Counted from the first letter of the stretch, positions 1-6,700 are shown. The stretch: DNA of 8,004 bases from Alphaproteobacteria bacterium (GCA_009920595.1 RFZR01000064.1:1-8004), one strand, 5' to 3'. Made by a program: numbers and translations. The notes: a model not told the origin generated them from the sequence alone.

Positions 1-762
1 AAGAATATTGGCTGAGTTTCCGCCAAGCTCTTGTGCCACACGTTTCACGGTATCGGCCGCGGCTTTAGCAACTGCGATGCCGCCGCGTGTCGAGCCTGTG
101 AAGGAGACCATATCAATATCGGGATGGGCGGCAATCGCTGCGCCAACCGTTGGCCCATCCCCTTGCACAAGATTAAACACACCTTTCGGTACACCGGCTT
201 CATGCAAGATTTCAGCAAAGACAATCGCTGAGAGCGGCGCAATTTCCGAAGGCTTCAACACCATCGTGCAGCCGGCAGCGAGTGCGGGCGCGACCTTACA
301 AACGATTTGGTTGATCGGCCAATTCCAAGGCGTAATCATACCCACAACGCCAATGCCTTCATGCATAATCAATGTTGTGCCCTGCAAGCGTTCAAACTCA
401 TACGTCTTGAGCACTTCAATGGTTGTTTCAAAATGCGCGGTGCCCGAACCCGCTTGCCATTCCATCGCAAAAGAACGCGGCGCACCCATCTCTAAGGTCA
501 TGGCGTCAGCAACATCTTGAATGCGACGTTGATAGACCTCTAACACACGCGTCAAAAGCGCGAGACGCTCTTCACGCGAAGTTTGCGAGAAGGTCTCGAA
601 GGCTTTGCGTGCCGCCACCACTGCGCGATCAACATCTTTCGATGAACCCAGCGCGATGCGACCACAAATCTCTTCATTCGCCGGATTGATGACGTCAAAA
701 GGTTTTAGCTCGACGGGATCAACCCATTGGCCATCGATATAGAATTTGAAATGGTCGGTCAT
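1..762 (-). CDS. Aldehyde dehydrogenase family protein, N-terminal 254 residues (cut by window edge)
   Basis: NAD(P)-dependent aldehyde dehydrogenase, which oxidises an aldehyde to its carboxylate in the cytoplasm. The start is the ATG read from 762, preceded on the minus strand by a good GAGGAAAGG Shine-Dalgarno. The reading frame stays open to base 1, so about half of a usual ~475-500 residue protein is present. Visible family motifs are ITPWNWP at residues 143-149 (Asn147 is the oxyanion Asn), the cofactor-binding Lys170 in VLKPSE, the Rossmann-region FTGST at 221-225, and ELGG at 245-248 with the general-base Glu245. The last motif reads ELGGN rather than the commoner ELGGK; Asn also occurs here in some subfamilies. 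The catalytic Cys lies outside the window, so substrate class cannot be assigned. It follows the potassium channel gene by 31 bases on the same strand and may be co-transcribed with it. Confidence 0.95.
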   Translation of the reverse strand, partial: MTDHFKFYIDGQWVDPVELKPFDVINPANEEICGRIALGSSKDVDRAVVAARKAFETFSQTSREERLALLTRVLEVYQRRIQDVADAMTLEMGAPRSFAMEWQAGSGTAHFETTIEVLKTYEFERLQGTTLIMHEGIGVVGMITPWNWPINQIVCKVAPALAAGCTMVLKPSEIAPLSAIVFAEILHEAGVPKGVFNLVQGDGPTVGAAIAAHPDIDMVSFTGSTRGGIAVAKAAADTVKRVAQELGGNSANIL

Positions 763-793
763 CTCAGTGCGCCTTTCCTCTTACGCGGTGCCG

Positions 794-1681
794 CTATTTT
801 TTTGCAACAATTCCATCCGGCTCTAGATCATGGAATCGATCATAATTTAGCATGGTCGACCCGTCCGGATGCGACTCAATAATGTCGGCATAGCGATGAT
901 CCCAACGGATATCCTTTACATCATACCAATGCCGCGCCCGCACCTCCTGCGCCATATTCTCGTCATAACCCGTAATGGTGAGGATTAAAGTCGAAAGCGG
1001 CACCTCTTTCCCTTTGTGCAAATCATGCAAGGGTGATGTCTCATCGATCACATGAAAAATCGACCATGACAAAACGAAGACCGGATTTTCAACACGTTCC
1101 AATTTCAGTTCGACAAAGCGGCGAAAGCGTTGCCCTTCTTGCGATTTGCCTTCGGCGAGAATCCACAAACGCGCGGAGGCGTCCGAGACCGCATTATGCC
1201 GCTCATTCGCAACGCGGATCATCAAAGTCGGCTTTCCATCTAATTGGGTCACCGCCGGATGCCTTGCAAACATGAAGCGCGCTTGGGGTCGCGCAAAGCG
1301 CGTGAACATCACACCCGTCGTTACAGCGACGAAGAGGAGTCCAAAGAAATTTTCAATTGACGCCACAATATGACCGAATGTCGTGGCCGGATGCATATCG
1401 CCAAAACCCACCGTTGAAAGCGCCTCAACGGAGAAGAAAAACAACATTGCGAGCGAACCGCCTTGTGTATTCGCAATTACATCGCCACCAAGCCAGTAGA
1501 TGAAAGCGAAGACAAAGTTCGTAGCAATGAAAATCGTGGTAACGACCAGAAAAAACTTCGGCCAACTCATCGCCAGGCTTTCATGATAGAGATCACGAAA
1601 AGTTGGTCGCGTACCGCCCACAATTGTAAAAGAGCGCCGCCCGATCCGGACCTGGCGCAGCTTTTTCCTCGAATTGGTCAT
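794..1681 (-). CDS. KirBac-type inward-rectifier potassium channel
   Basis: Integral inner-membrane K+ channel of 295 residues, expected to act as a tetramer. The order of parts fits KirBac1.1. First comes a short basic N-terminus, then an amphipathic slide helix (about 29-40, RDLYHESLAMSW). TM1 spans about 42-64, the pore helix about 76-89, the selectivity filter TVGFG 90-94 followed by DMHP, and TM2 about 102-127. A C-terminal immunoglobulin-like cytoplasmic domain runs from about 130 to 290. Typical Kir C-domain segments are visible: RFARPQARFMFARHPAV just after TM2, FHVIDETSPL at 209-218, ARHWYDVKDIRWDHRY at 249-264, and a closing NYDRFHDLEP. The filter has Phe where KirBac channels usually have Tyr (TVGYG). 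The start ATG is read from 1681; its Shine-Dalgarno (GGATG) is weak. It is transcribed divergently from the Anbu-type operon. Confidence 0.95.
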   Translation of the reverse strand: MTNSRKKLRQVRIGRRSFTIVGGTRPTFRDLYHESLAMSWPKFFLVVTTIFIATNFVFAFIYWLGGDVIANTQGGSLAMLFFFSVEALSTVGFGDMHPATTFGHIVASIENFFGLLFVAVTTGVMFTRFARPQARFMFARHPAVTQLDGKPTLMIRVANERHNAVSDASARLWILAEGKSQEGQRFRRFVELKLERVENPVFVLSWSIFHVIDETSPLHDLHKGKEVPLSTLILTITGYDENMAQEVRARHWYDVKDIRWDHRYADIIESHPDGSTMLNYDRFHDLEPDGIVAKK

Positions 1682-1740
1682 GAGACATCCAAAATCTGTC
1701 GTTTGGGCAACACCCTAATGCGTGGATCGAAAGCTGGAAA

Positions 1741-1761
1741 GCCCGTCAAAGCCCCACGGGC
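1741..1761. repeat. Inverted repeat GCCCGT-(9)-ACGGGC
   Basis: The arms GCCCGT (1741-1746) and ACGGGC (1756-1761) are perfectly complementary and enclose a 9-base loop. No T-tract follows on either strand, so it is not a typical intrinsic terminator. It could be a regulator site shared by the two divergent units or a hairpin in a leader RNA. Its short length means chance is possible. Confidence 0.35.
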
Positions 1762-1781
1762 CCCTTGCCTGAAGGAATGGC

Positions 1782-1810
1782 TTGGCTTTTGCTCGTAAGG
1801 TTGAAAGAAT
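1782..1810 (+). promoter_or_regulatory. Possible sigma-70 promoter for the ATP-grasp/Anbu operon
   Basis: TTGGCT (1782-1787) and AAGAAT (1805-1810) each match four of six consensus positions and are separated by 17 bases. Transcription would begin about 20 bases before the ATP-grasp start codon. The match is modest and no other support exists in the sequence. Confidence 0.3.
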
Positions 1811-1836
1811 GAATTTATCAGGCCTAACCGGACGCA

Positions 1837-3219
1837 ATGATGAAAAATCAGGCAGTCAATGATCAAATCGCGGGCACAACGCATGCCTCGGCCGGTTTTG
1901 ATGAGATGGTACGCCCTGATGGCAGCATCCGTCCCGCTTATCAAAAGCTGGCTGATTGGCTCTCCCAACAATCGCGCGGGCTGATGGCCAAAAAGCAGGA
2001 AGAGGCCGAGGCCATTTTCCGCCGCCTCGGGATCACTTTCGCGGTCTATGGTGACAGCGCTTCGAATGAACGCCTCATCCCTTTTGATCTTATCCCCCGC
2101 ATCATTTCCGCCAAGGAATGGCGATTTCTTGAACGCGGCATTGAGCAACGCGTCCGCGCATTGAACGCTTTCCTTTATGATATTTATCATCGCCAAGAAA
2201 TCATTCGCGCCGGCCGCATTCCGGCTGAGTTGATCACGAGCAATGAGGCCTTTCTGCCTGAAATGATCGGCTTTGATCCGCCGCGTAAAATCTATTCTCA
2301 TATCATCGGCACCGATATTGTGCGCACCGGTGAAAATGATTTCTTCGTGCTAGAAGACAATCTGCGCACCCCCTCAGGCGTGTCCTATATGCTCGAAGAT
2401 CGCGAAGCGATGATGCATCTCTTTCCGGAATTATTTTCAGCTCATCGCGTCGCGCCGGTTGAACGCTATCCAGAATTGCTGCGACAAACTTTGGAAAGTG
2501 TCGCGCCTCAGAGTTGCCAGGATGATCCCACCATCGCTGTGTTGACACCCGGCATTTATAATTCCGCCTTCTTCGAGCACTCCTTCTTGGCTGATCAAAT
2601 GGGTGTCGAATTGGTGCAGGGCTCCGATCTCTTTGTCGAAGATGGCGCGCTTTATATGCGAACAATCACCGGCAAAGAAAAAGTGGATGTGCTTTATCGT
2701 CGTGTTGATGATGCCTATCTCGATCCGTTGACCTTCAGACCTGATTCATCACTCGGCGTGCCGGGACTTTTTGATCTTTATCGCGCCGGTCGCGTGACAA
2801 TCGTCAATGCGCCCGGCACCGGCATTGCCGATGATAAAGCCGTCTATGCCTATGTGCCCGACATCATCGAATTCTACACCGGTCAAAAGCCGATATTGCA
2901 AAATGTGCCAACATGGCGCTGCGCAATCAAAGACGAATGTGCGCATGTTCTTCAAAATCTCGAGACGCTCGTTGTGAAGGAAGTTCATGGTTCCGGCGGT
3001 TACGGCATGTTGATTGGGCCGCACGCCACCAAAGCGGAACGCGCGGCATTTGCAAAAAAAATCGCAGCCAAACCTTCAAACTATATTGCACAGCCGACAT
3101 TGAGCCTTTCCACTTGCCCTTCGAATGTCGGCACACGCGTCGCACTCAAGAAAGGCTCTTTGGTTGTGAATTCTTCCCAAGGGGGTGGCACCAAAGACAC
3201 GTGGGTCTTGGAGGACTGA
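1837..3219 (+). CDS. Circularly permuted ATP-grasp type 2 protein (DUF404/DUF407 family) with an apparent internal deletion
   Basis: Family members are predicted ATP-dependent carboxylate-amine ligases, proposed to form peptide or amide bonds; the true substrate is unknown. The protein has 460 residues. Family segments run in order: FDEM at 21-24, GITF at 66-69, ERLIPFDLIPRIIS at 78-91, VLEDNLRTPSGVSYMLE at 171-187, VLTPGIYNSAFFEHSFLADQMGVELV at 235-260, RRVDDAYLDPLTFRPDS at 288-304, NAPGTGIADDKAVY at 324-337, the glycine-rich nucleotide loop VVKEVHGSGGYGM at 379-391, and the closing NSSQGGGTKDTWVLED at 445-460. Between STCP (425-428) and TRVAL (433-437) only SNVG remains. Homologues as I recall them have about 32 residues here, containing APRHVDLRPF and VPGG. 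The loss is in frame. It would remove the strand carrying the D-x-R element of the ATP-grasp core, so the protein may be inactive or altered. The start may be 1837 or 1840; neither has a strong Shine-Dalgarno, and ATG 1906 is a less likely alternative. It is the first gene of the operon. Confidence 0.9.
   Translation: MMKNQAVNDQIAGTTHASAGFDEMVRPDGSIRPAYQKLADWLSQQSRGLMAKKQEEAEAIFRRLGITFAVYGDSASNERLIPFDLIPRIISAKEWRFLERGIEQRVRALNAFLYDIYHRQEIIRAGRIPAELITSNEAFLPEMIGFDPPRKIYSHIIGTDIVRTGENDFFVLEDNLRTPSGVSYMLEDREAMMHLFPELFSAHRVAPVERYPELLRQTLESVAPQSCQDDPTIAVLTPGIYNSAFFEHSFLADQMGVELVQGSDLFVEDGALYMRTITGKEKVDVLYRRVDDAYLDPLTFRPDSSLGVPGLFDLYRAGRVTIVNAPGTGIADDKAVYAYVPDIIEFYTGQKPILQNVPTWRCAIKDECAHVLQNLETLVVKEVHGSGGYGMLIGPHATKAERAAFAKKIAAKPSNYIAQPTLSLSTCPSNVGTRVALKKGSLVVNSSQGGGTKDTWVLED
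3210..3214 (+). promoter_or_regulatory. Ribosome binding site that fixes the alpha-E start
   Basis: GGAGG lies 7 bases before ATG 3222, inside the last codons of the ATP-grasp gene. It supports 3222 as the start rather than any upstream codon in the longer open frame. It also implies that translation of the two genes is closely linked. Confidence 0.8.
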
Positions 3220-3221
3220 CG

Positions 3222-4166
3222 ATGCTCGGACGCACCGCCGCCAGCCTCTTTTGGATGTCGCGTTATATAGAACGCGCAGAAAACATCGCGCGTTTGACAG
3301 AAGTCGGCTACCGTATCGCGCTGACGCCTGATATCGGCTCCGGCCATCGCGAGGATTGGCAATCAACTTTGGTGGCTGCCGCCGGATTGAACCCATATCT
3401 CGAACGCCATGCTGCAATTACACCTGAAAAAGTGCAGCATTTTTTGCTGTTTGATCGCGACAACCCCTCTTCTGTGCGCTCCTGTCTTGAAACCGCGCGC
3501 AACAATGCGCGCGCCGTGCGCACCGCGCTCACCCGTGAGATGTGGGAAGCGTTGAATTCGACCTATATAGATTTTACCGCGGTCAAAGCGAGCGATCTGG
3601 GCTCTGGCAAATTGCCGGAATTTCTCGATTGGGTGCGCCAACGCTCGGCACTTTTTCGCGGCTCAATGCTCGGCACGTTGCTCCGCGACGAAGGGTTTCA
3701 CTTCGGACAACTTGGCGCCTTCATCGAACGCGCGGACAACACCGCGCGCATTTTGGACGTGAAATATTATGTGCTTCTGCCGACGAATGAATCGGTGGGC
3801 GGTGATCTTGATGCCTTTCAATGGGAAACGATTTTGCGCTCGGTTTCCGCACATCGCTCTTACCGGCATGTTTACAAAGATCGTTATCGGCCGTGGAACA
3901 TCGCCGAGTTCCTGATTTTGCGTCAGGAAATGCCACGCTCTTTCCGCTTCTGTTACGGGTGGATCGAAAGGTCACTCGAAGGGCTTTCGGAAATTCTCGG
4001 GCAGTCGCCACAAAGCCGCCATGACTCGTCTGCGATTTTAAGCGATCTCAAAAACGCGTCCATGGATGAGATTTTTCAATCGGGCCTTCATGAATTCCTC
4101 TCCGCGTTCATCAAAAGGAATAATGATCTCTCAAGCCGTATCGCGCATGACTTCCATTTCTTATGA
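3222..4166 (+). CDS. Alpha-E domain-containing protein (DUF403)
   Basis: This 314-residue, all-helical protein has the usual length of the alpha-E family, whose members almost always stand next to, or are fused to, the circularly permuted ATP-grasp protein. The biochemical role is unknown; a partner or scaffold role for the ligase is inferred from this association. The N-terminus MLGRTAASLFWMSRYIERAE is typical. The helical repeat signature appears twice, as YIERAENIAR at 15-24 and FIERADNTAR at 167-176. Other expected segments are RSCLETARNNARAVR (86-100), RDEGFHFGQLGAF (155-167), and WNIAEFLILRQEMPRSFRFC (225-244). There is no signal peptide or membrane segment. The open frame continues upstream to about 2913 inside the ATP-grasp gene, but the 3222 ATG has the Shine-Dalgarno and the conserved start. 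It begins 2 bases after the ATP-grasp stop. Confidence 0.95.
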   Translation: MLGRTAASLFWMSRYIERAENIARLTEVGYRIALTPDIGSGHREDWQSTLVAAAGLNPYLERHAAITPEKVQHFLLFDRDNPSSVRSCLETARNNARAVRTALTREMWEALNSTYIDFTAVKASDLGSGKLPEFLDWVRQRSALFRGSMLGTLLRDEGFHFGQLGAFIERADNTARILDVKYYVLLPTNESVGGDLDAFQWETILRSVSAHRSYRHVYKDRYRPWNIAEFLILRQEMPRSFRFCYGWIERSLEGLSEILGQSPQSRHDSSAILSDLKNASMDEIFQSGLHEFLSAFIKRNNDLSSRIAHDFHFL

Positions 4167-4187
4167 GTGAGAGAGCTTGATAACTCC

Positions 4188-4991
4188 ATGTTGATCTCAA
4201 TCCATCATCGCACCCTTTATCATTATGATCGGCCTTTCAATCACGCGATCCAGACTTTGCGTTTGACGCCGCCTTCAGGCGAGAGCCAAACTATTCGATC
4301 GTGGAAAATTAAATGTCCCGGCATTGAACGCGCGGCAGAATATCAAGACGCCTTCGGGAATGTGGTTCATCTTGTCACCCCACCGGGCGAGACAAATGGA
4401 CTCGAGATCGAAGCCTTGGGCGTCATCGAAACCGTCGATCGCGCGGGTGTCATTGGCTCAACAAATGAAACGGTACCACCCGCGATTTTTCTTCGCCCGA
4501 CAGCGAAGACCATCGAGTCATCTGCCATCACCACTTTCGCTTTGCAATGCCGCCGTTCGACGCCGCTCGATACCCTCCATGCACTACTCTCATCAATTCA
4601 TGAGACGGTGACCTATGACACGGATGCGACACATGCCCTGACAACGGCGGCGGAAGCCTTTCGCGCCAAACGCGGCGTCTGTCAGGATCACGCGCATATT
4701 TTCATTGCGGCTGCGCGCGTGTTGTCGATCCCCGCACGTTATGTCACCGGCTATTTGTTGATTGACGGCGAAACATCCGCCGTTGCCCATCATGCGTGGG
4801 CTGAAGCCTTCACAGATGATCTCGGCTGGATCGGCTTTGATGCTGCCAATGGTGTTTGTCCGACCGACCATTATGTGAGGCTCGCCATCGGCTTTGACGC
4901 GCCCTCCGCCGCACCGGTTCGAGGCACGATGCGCGGCGCGGGAAGCGAAGATCTTTCCGTAGAGGTTGTCGTGCGCGCAGGAGACCAGTAA
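4188..4991 (+). CDS. Transglutaminase-like cysteine protein of the ATP-grasp/alpha-E/Anbu locus
   Basis: Papain-fold transglutaminase-like protein of 267 residues. Bacterial members of this type are thought to act as peptidases or amidases rather than cross-linkers, and in this locus may cut the product of the ATP-grasp ligase (inference). The N-terminal beta-rich domain begins MLISIHHRTLYHYDRPF, as in homologues. The catalytic triad is visible: Cys165 in RGVCQDHAH, His202 in HHAWAE, and Asp218 in GFDAANG. The C-terminal segment contains DHYVRLAIGFD, also typical of the family. ATG 4188 is chosen because it matches the conserved N-terminus. GTG 4167, directly abutting the alpha-E stop, would add seven unconserved residues. 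The gap from alpha-E is 21 bases. Neither a signal peptide nor a membrane helix is seen, so it should be cytoplasmic like its neighbours. Confidence 0.92.
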   Translation: MLISIHHRTLYHYDRPFNHAIQTLRLTPPSGESQTIRSWKIKCPGIERAAEYQDAFGNVVHLVTPPGETNGLEIEALGVIETVDRAGVIGSTNETVPPAIFLRPTAKTIESSAITTFALQCRRSTPLDTLHALLSSIHETVTYDTDATHALTTAAEAFRAKRGVCQDHAHIFIAAARVLSIPARYVTGYLLIDGETSAVAHHAWAEAFTDDLGWIGFDAANGVCPTDHYVRLAIGFDAPSAAPVRGTMRGAGSEDLSVEVVVRAGDQ

Positions 4992-4996
4992 AAGCT

Positions 4997-5030
4997 CTCC
5001 TTTAAGTTCCGCTGCCGCGACCCGAAGGAG
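4997..5030 (+). promoter_or_regulatory. Possible hairpin covering the Anbu Shine-Dalgarno
   Basis: The strong Shine-Dalgarno GAAGGAG (5024-5030) stands 6 bases before the Anbu ATG at 5037. CTCCTT at 4997-5002, just after the transglutaminase stop, is perfectly complementary to its AAGGAG (5025-5030), and a G-U pair could extend the stem to 7. The loop is about 21-22 bases, so the structure would be weak and could be chance. If real, ribosomes ending the transglutaminase gene would open it and couple the two translations. Confidence 0.3.
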
Positions 5031-5036
5031 CCCCTC

Positions 5037-5825
5037 ATGACCTATTGCGTTGGCTTGCGCCTTGATGATGGCATTATCTTCGCCTCAGACACACGCACCA
5101 ATGCGGGGTTCGACAACATCGCTGTCTTCCGCAAAATGCATGTCTGGGAAAAAAAGGGTGATCGCGTATTGGTGCTGTTGTCAGCCGGCAATCTCGCCGT
5201 GACGCAGGCGGTGATCTCCAATCTCAATGAGCAAATTGATGCTGCAGAAGAAAATGGCGGCGCGTCGCTTGTGAATGTCACCACCTTGTTTCAGGCCGCG
5301 CGTCTTATAGGTGAAGCTGTGCGTGAAGTTCGACGTGTTGATGGCCCTGCGCTTGAAGCCAATAATGGCGTCTTTGCTTGTTCCTTCATTCTCGGCGGGC
5401 AGATCCATGGCGAGCCGCCGCGGATGTTTCAAATCTATGCTGAAGGCAATTTTATCGAAGCGACCAAAGACACGCCCTTTTTCCAGATCGGTGAGCACAA
5501 ATACGGAAAGCCCATTCTTGACCGCGTGGCGCGGCCTGAAATGACAATGGGCGAAGGCGCAAAAGTGATTTTGATTTCATTCGACTCCACGTTGCGCTCT
5601 AATCTTTCGGTCGGCATGCCGATTGATCTTTTGATGTATGAGCGCGACTCGCTTGAAATTTCCTATCAGCGCCGCATCTCACAAAATGATCCCTATTTTG
5701 AAAAATTATCAAAAGGCTGGTCAGGCGCTTTGCGCGAGGCGTTTAAGAATATCGATAATTATCGTGATCCGTCCTCGTCTGATGAAGTTGTTTCCATTGC
5801 AACGCGCGATCTCTCAGCAAAATGA
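5037..5825 (+). CDS. Anbu, ancestral proteasome-like peptidase (proteasome-type protease)
   Basis: Ntn-hydrolase of the proteasome/HslV fold, 262 residues, matching the Anbu family in length and sequence. Anbu proteins assemble into ring- or lock-washer-shaped oligomers in the cytoplasm. Their natural substrates are unknown and their peptidase activity is reported as weak. The second residue is Thr (MTYCVGL), so removal of Met alone would expose the catalytic Thr1; there is no propeptide. Other active-site positions are Asp18 in ASDTRTNAG and Lys33 in FRKM, equivalent to proteasome Asp17 and Lys33. SAGN at 49-52 matches the glycine-containing oxyanion strand. The Anbu-typical segments IGEHKYGKPILDR (151-163) and FDSTLRSNLSVGMPIDLLMYE (182-202) are present. 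The ATG is preceded by GAAGGAG at 6 bases. It sits 45 bases after the transglutaminase gene and overlaps the next gene by ATGA. Confidence 0.95.
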   Translation: MTYCVGLRLDDGIIFASDTRTNAGFDNIAVFRKMHVWEKKGDRVLVLLSAGNLAVTQAVISNLNEQIDAAEENGGASLVNVTTLFQAARLIGEAVREVRRVDGPALEANNGVFACSFILGGQIHGEPPRMFQIYAEGNFIEATKDTPFFQIGEHKYGKPILDRVARPEMTMGEGAKVILISFDSTLRSNLSVGMPIDLLMYERDSLEISYQRRISQNDPYFEKLSKGWSGALREAFKNIDNYRDPSSSDEVVSIATRDLSAK

Positions 5826-6700
5826 ACAATCAAAAGACAGCGTTGTTCATTGGTGTTGATGGTGGCGGCACAAAATGCCGCGTGCGCATCCGCAATCAGC
5901 AGGGACAGATCTGTTCTGACGCCGATGGTGGACCTGCGAATATCTATTCCGATTTTGACGCGGCCATTTCTGAAATCAAAAAGACGCTTGATCACGCGCT
6001 TTCAAAGCTCAATACGGATCAGGTTTTAAAAAGTGATATCGCGCTTGGCCTCGGCTTGGCAGGCATTATTACGCTTGATGACCCTGTGCGTGTGGCGCAA
6101 GCCTTCTCCGAATTCAAAACGGTTCATGTTGATAGCGACGCGATGATTTCCTGTCTCGGTGCTCATGCCGGAAAGGAGGGTGCGATCGTGATTGCAGGCA
6201 CAGGATCAGCCGGCCTCTACCGGAGCAATCAAAAAATCTATCACATCGGGGGGCGTGGTTTTAGGTTGGGCGATGAAGGATCCGCCGCACGCATTGGTAG
6301 CGAAGCCCTGCGGCAAACGCTTCTCGCCGCTGATGATCTAAGACCTGAAACACCACTCACAAAATATCTTTTAAAAAAATTTGATCAGGATCCTGCCGTC
6401 ATCACGCGGTTCTCGATTGATGCCAAAGGCGGCGATTATGGAGCACTGGCGCCGCATGTTTTTGAGTTTGCTTTGAAAGGCGACGAAGTCGGTTTGCCGA
6501 TTGTGAAACACGCTGCACGCGCGCTTCTCGATTTGGCTCATGCGCTTCAAAAGCAAGGTGCAGAGCGCGTGGCGCTTACCGGCGGACTTTCAAAAGTCAT
6601 GCGCCCGTGGATTGCGCTTGAAGGCGATGATCCTTTCTCTGATCCGCGATATGATCCGGTTGACGGGGCCATTCTTCTTGCGGGAGGATCGCTCGCATGA
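5822..6700 (+). CDS. BadF/BadG/BcrA/BcrD-type N-acetylglucosamine kinase
   Basis: ASKHA-fold sugar kinase of 292 residues, predicted to phosphorylate GlcNAc to GlcNAc-6-phosphate using ATP. Visible motifs are the phosphate-1 loop GVDGGGTKCRVRI at 11-23, VDSDAMI at 103-109 where Asp107 is the likely catalytic base, phosphate-2 VIAGTGSAG at 123-131, GFRLGDEGSAARIG at 146-159, the adenosine-region ALTGGLS at 251-257, and DPVDGAILLAGG at 278-289. The GDEGS form and the nagA neighbour favour GlcNAc over the activator-ATPase members of this family; glucosamine kinase is the main alternative. Its ATG overlaps the Anbu stop (ATGA at 5822-5825). No clear Shine-Dalgarno precedes it, so it probably relies on coupling to Anbu translation. 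It overlaps nagA in the same way at its end. Confidence 0.88.
   Translation: MNNQKTALFIGVDGGGTKCRVRIRNQQGQICSDADGGPANIYSDFDAAISEIKKTLDHALSKLNTDQVLKSDIALGLGLAGIITLDDPVRVAQAFSEFKTVHVDSDAMISCLGAHAGKEGAIVIAGTGSAGLYRSNQKIYHIGGRGFRLGDEGSAARIGSEALRQTLLAADDLRPETPLTKYLLKKFDQDPAVITRFSIDAKGGDYGALAPHVFEFALKGDEVGLPIVKHAARALLDLAHALQKQGAERVALTGGLSKVMRPWIALEGDDPFSDPRYDPVDGAILLAGGSLA
6682..6688 (+). promoter_or_regulatory. Ribosome binding site of nagA inside the kinase gene
   Basis: GGGAGGA lies 8 bases before ATG 6697. It supports this start, which overlaps the kinase stop codon by ATGA. Confidence 0.75.

Larger units (their letters stand above)
1682..1836. promoter_or_regulatory. Divergent intergenic region between channel gene and ATP-grasp operon
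   Basis: This 155-base stretch must hold the promoters for both the leftward channel/dehydrogenase pair and the rightward six-gene operon. It contains a 6-bp inverted repeat at 1741-1761 and a possible rightward sigma-70 promoter at 1782-1810. For the leftward direction only an isolated TTGACG-like -35 element (complement of 1744-1749) was seen, without a convincing -10 partner. A long minus-strand open frame that crosses this region is antisense to the ATP-grasp gene and is not considered real. Confidence 0.6.

Noticed and set aside
8..689. Plus-strand open frames across the aldehyde dehydrogenase region
   Set aside because: They are antisense to a gene with unmistakable ALDH motifs and give low-complexity products without recognisable domains.
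1678..2301. Minus-strand open frame of 207 codons between the channel gene and the ATP-grasp gene
   Set aside because: Most of it is antisense to clear ATP-grasp coding sequence with conserved motifs. Its translation shows no recognisable domain, and its end only happens to touch the channel start.
3100..3219. A frameshift as the reason for the missing ATP-grasp segment
   Set aside because: The frame is the same before and after the junction and both sides match family motifs, so the change is an in-frame loss. The missing residues are not found in the other two frames around the junction.
2913..3221. Upstream extension of the alpha-E frame into the ATP-grasp gene
   Set aside because: The conserved N-terminus MLGRTAASLFWMSRY starts at 3222 with a GGAGG site 7 bases before it. 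The upstream part is an alternative frame of the ATP-grasp gene.
4167..4187. GTG 4167 as the transglutaminase start, directly abutting the alpha-E stop
   Set aside because: No Shine-Dalgarno fits it, and the added residues VRELDNS are not part of the family N-terminus, whereas MLISIHHRTLYHYD from 4188 is.
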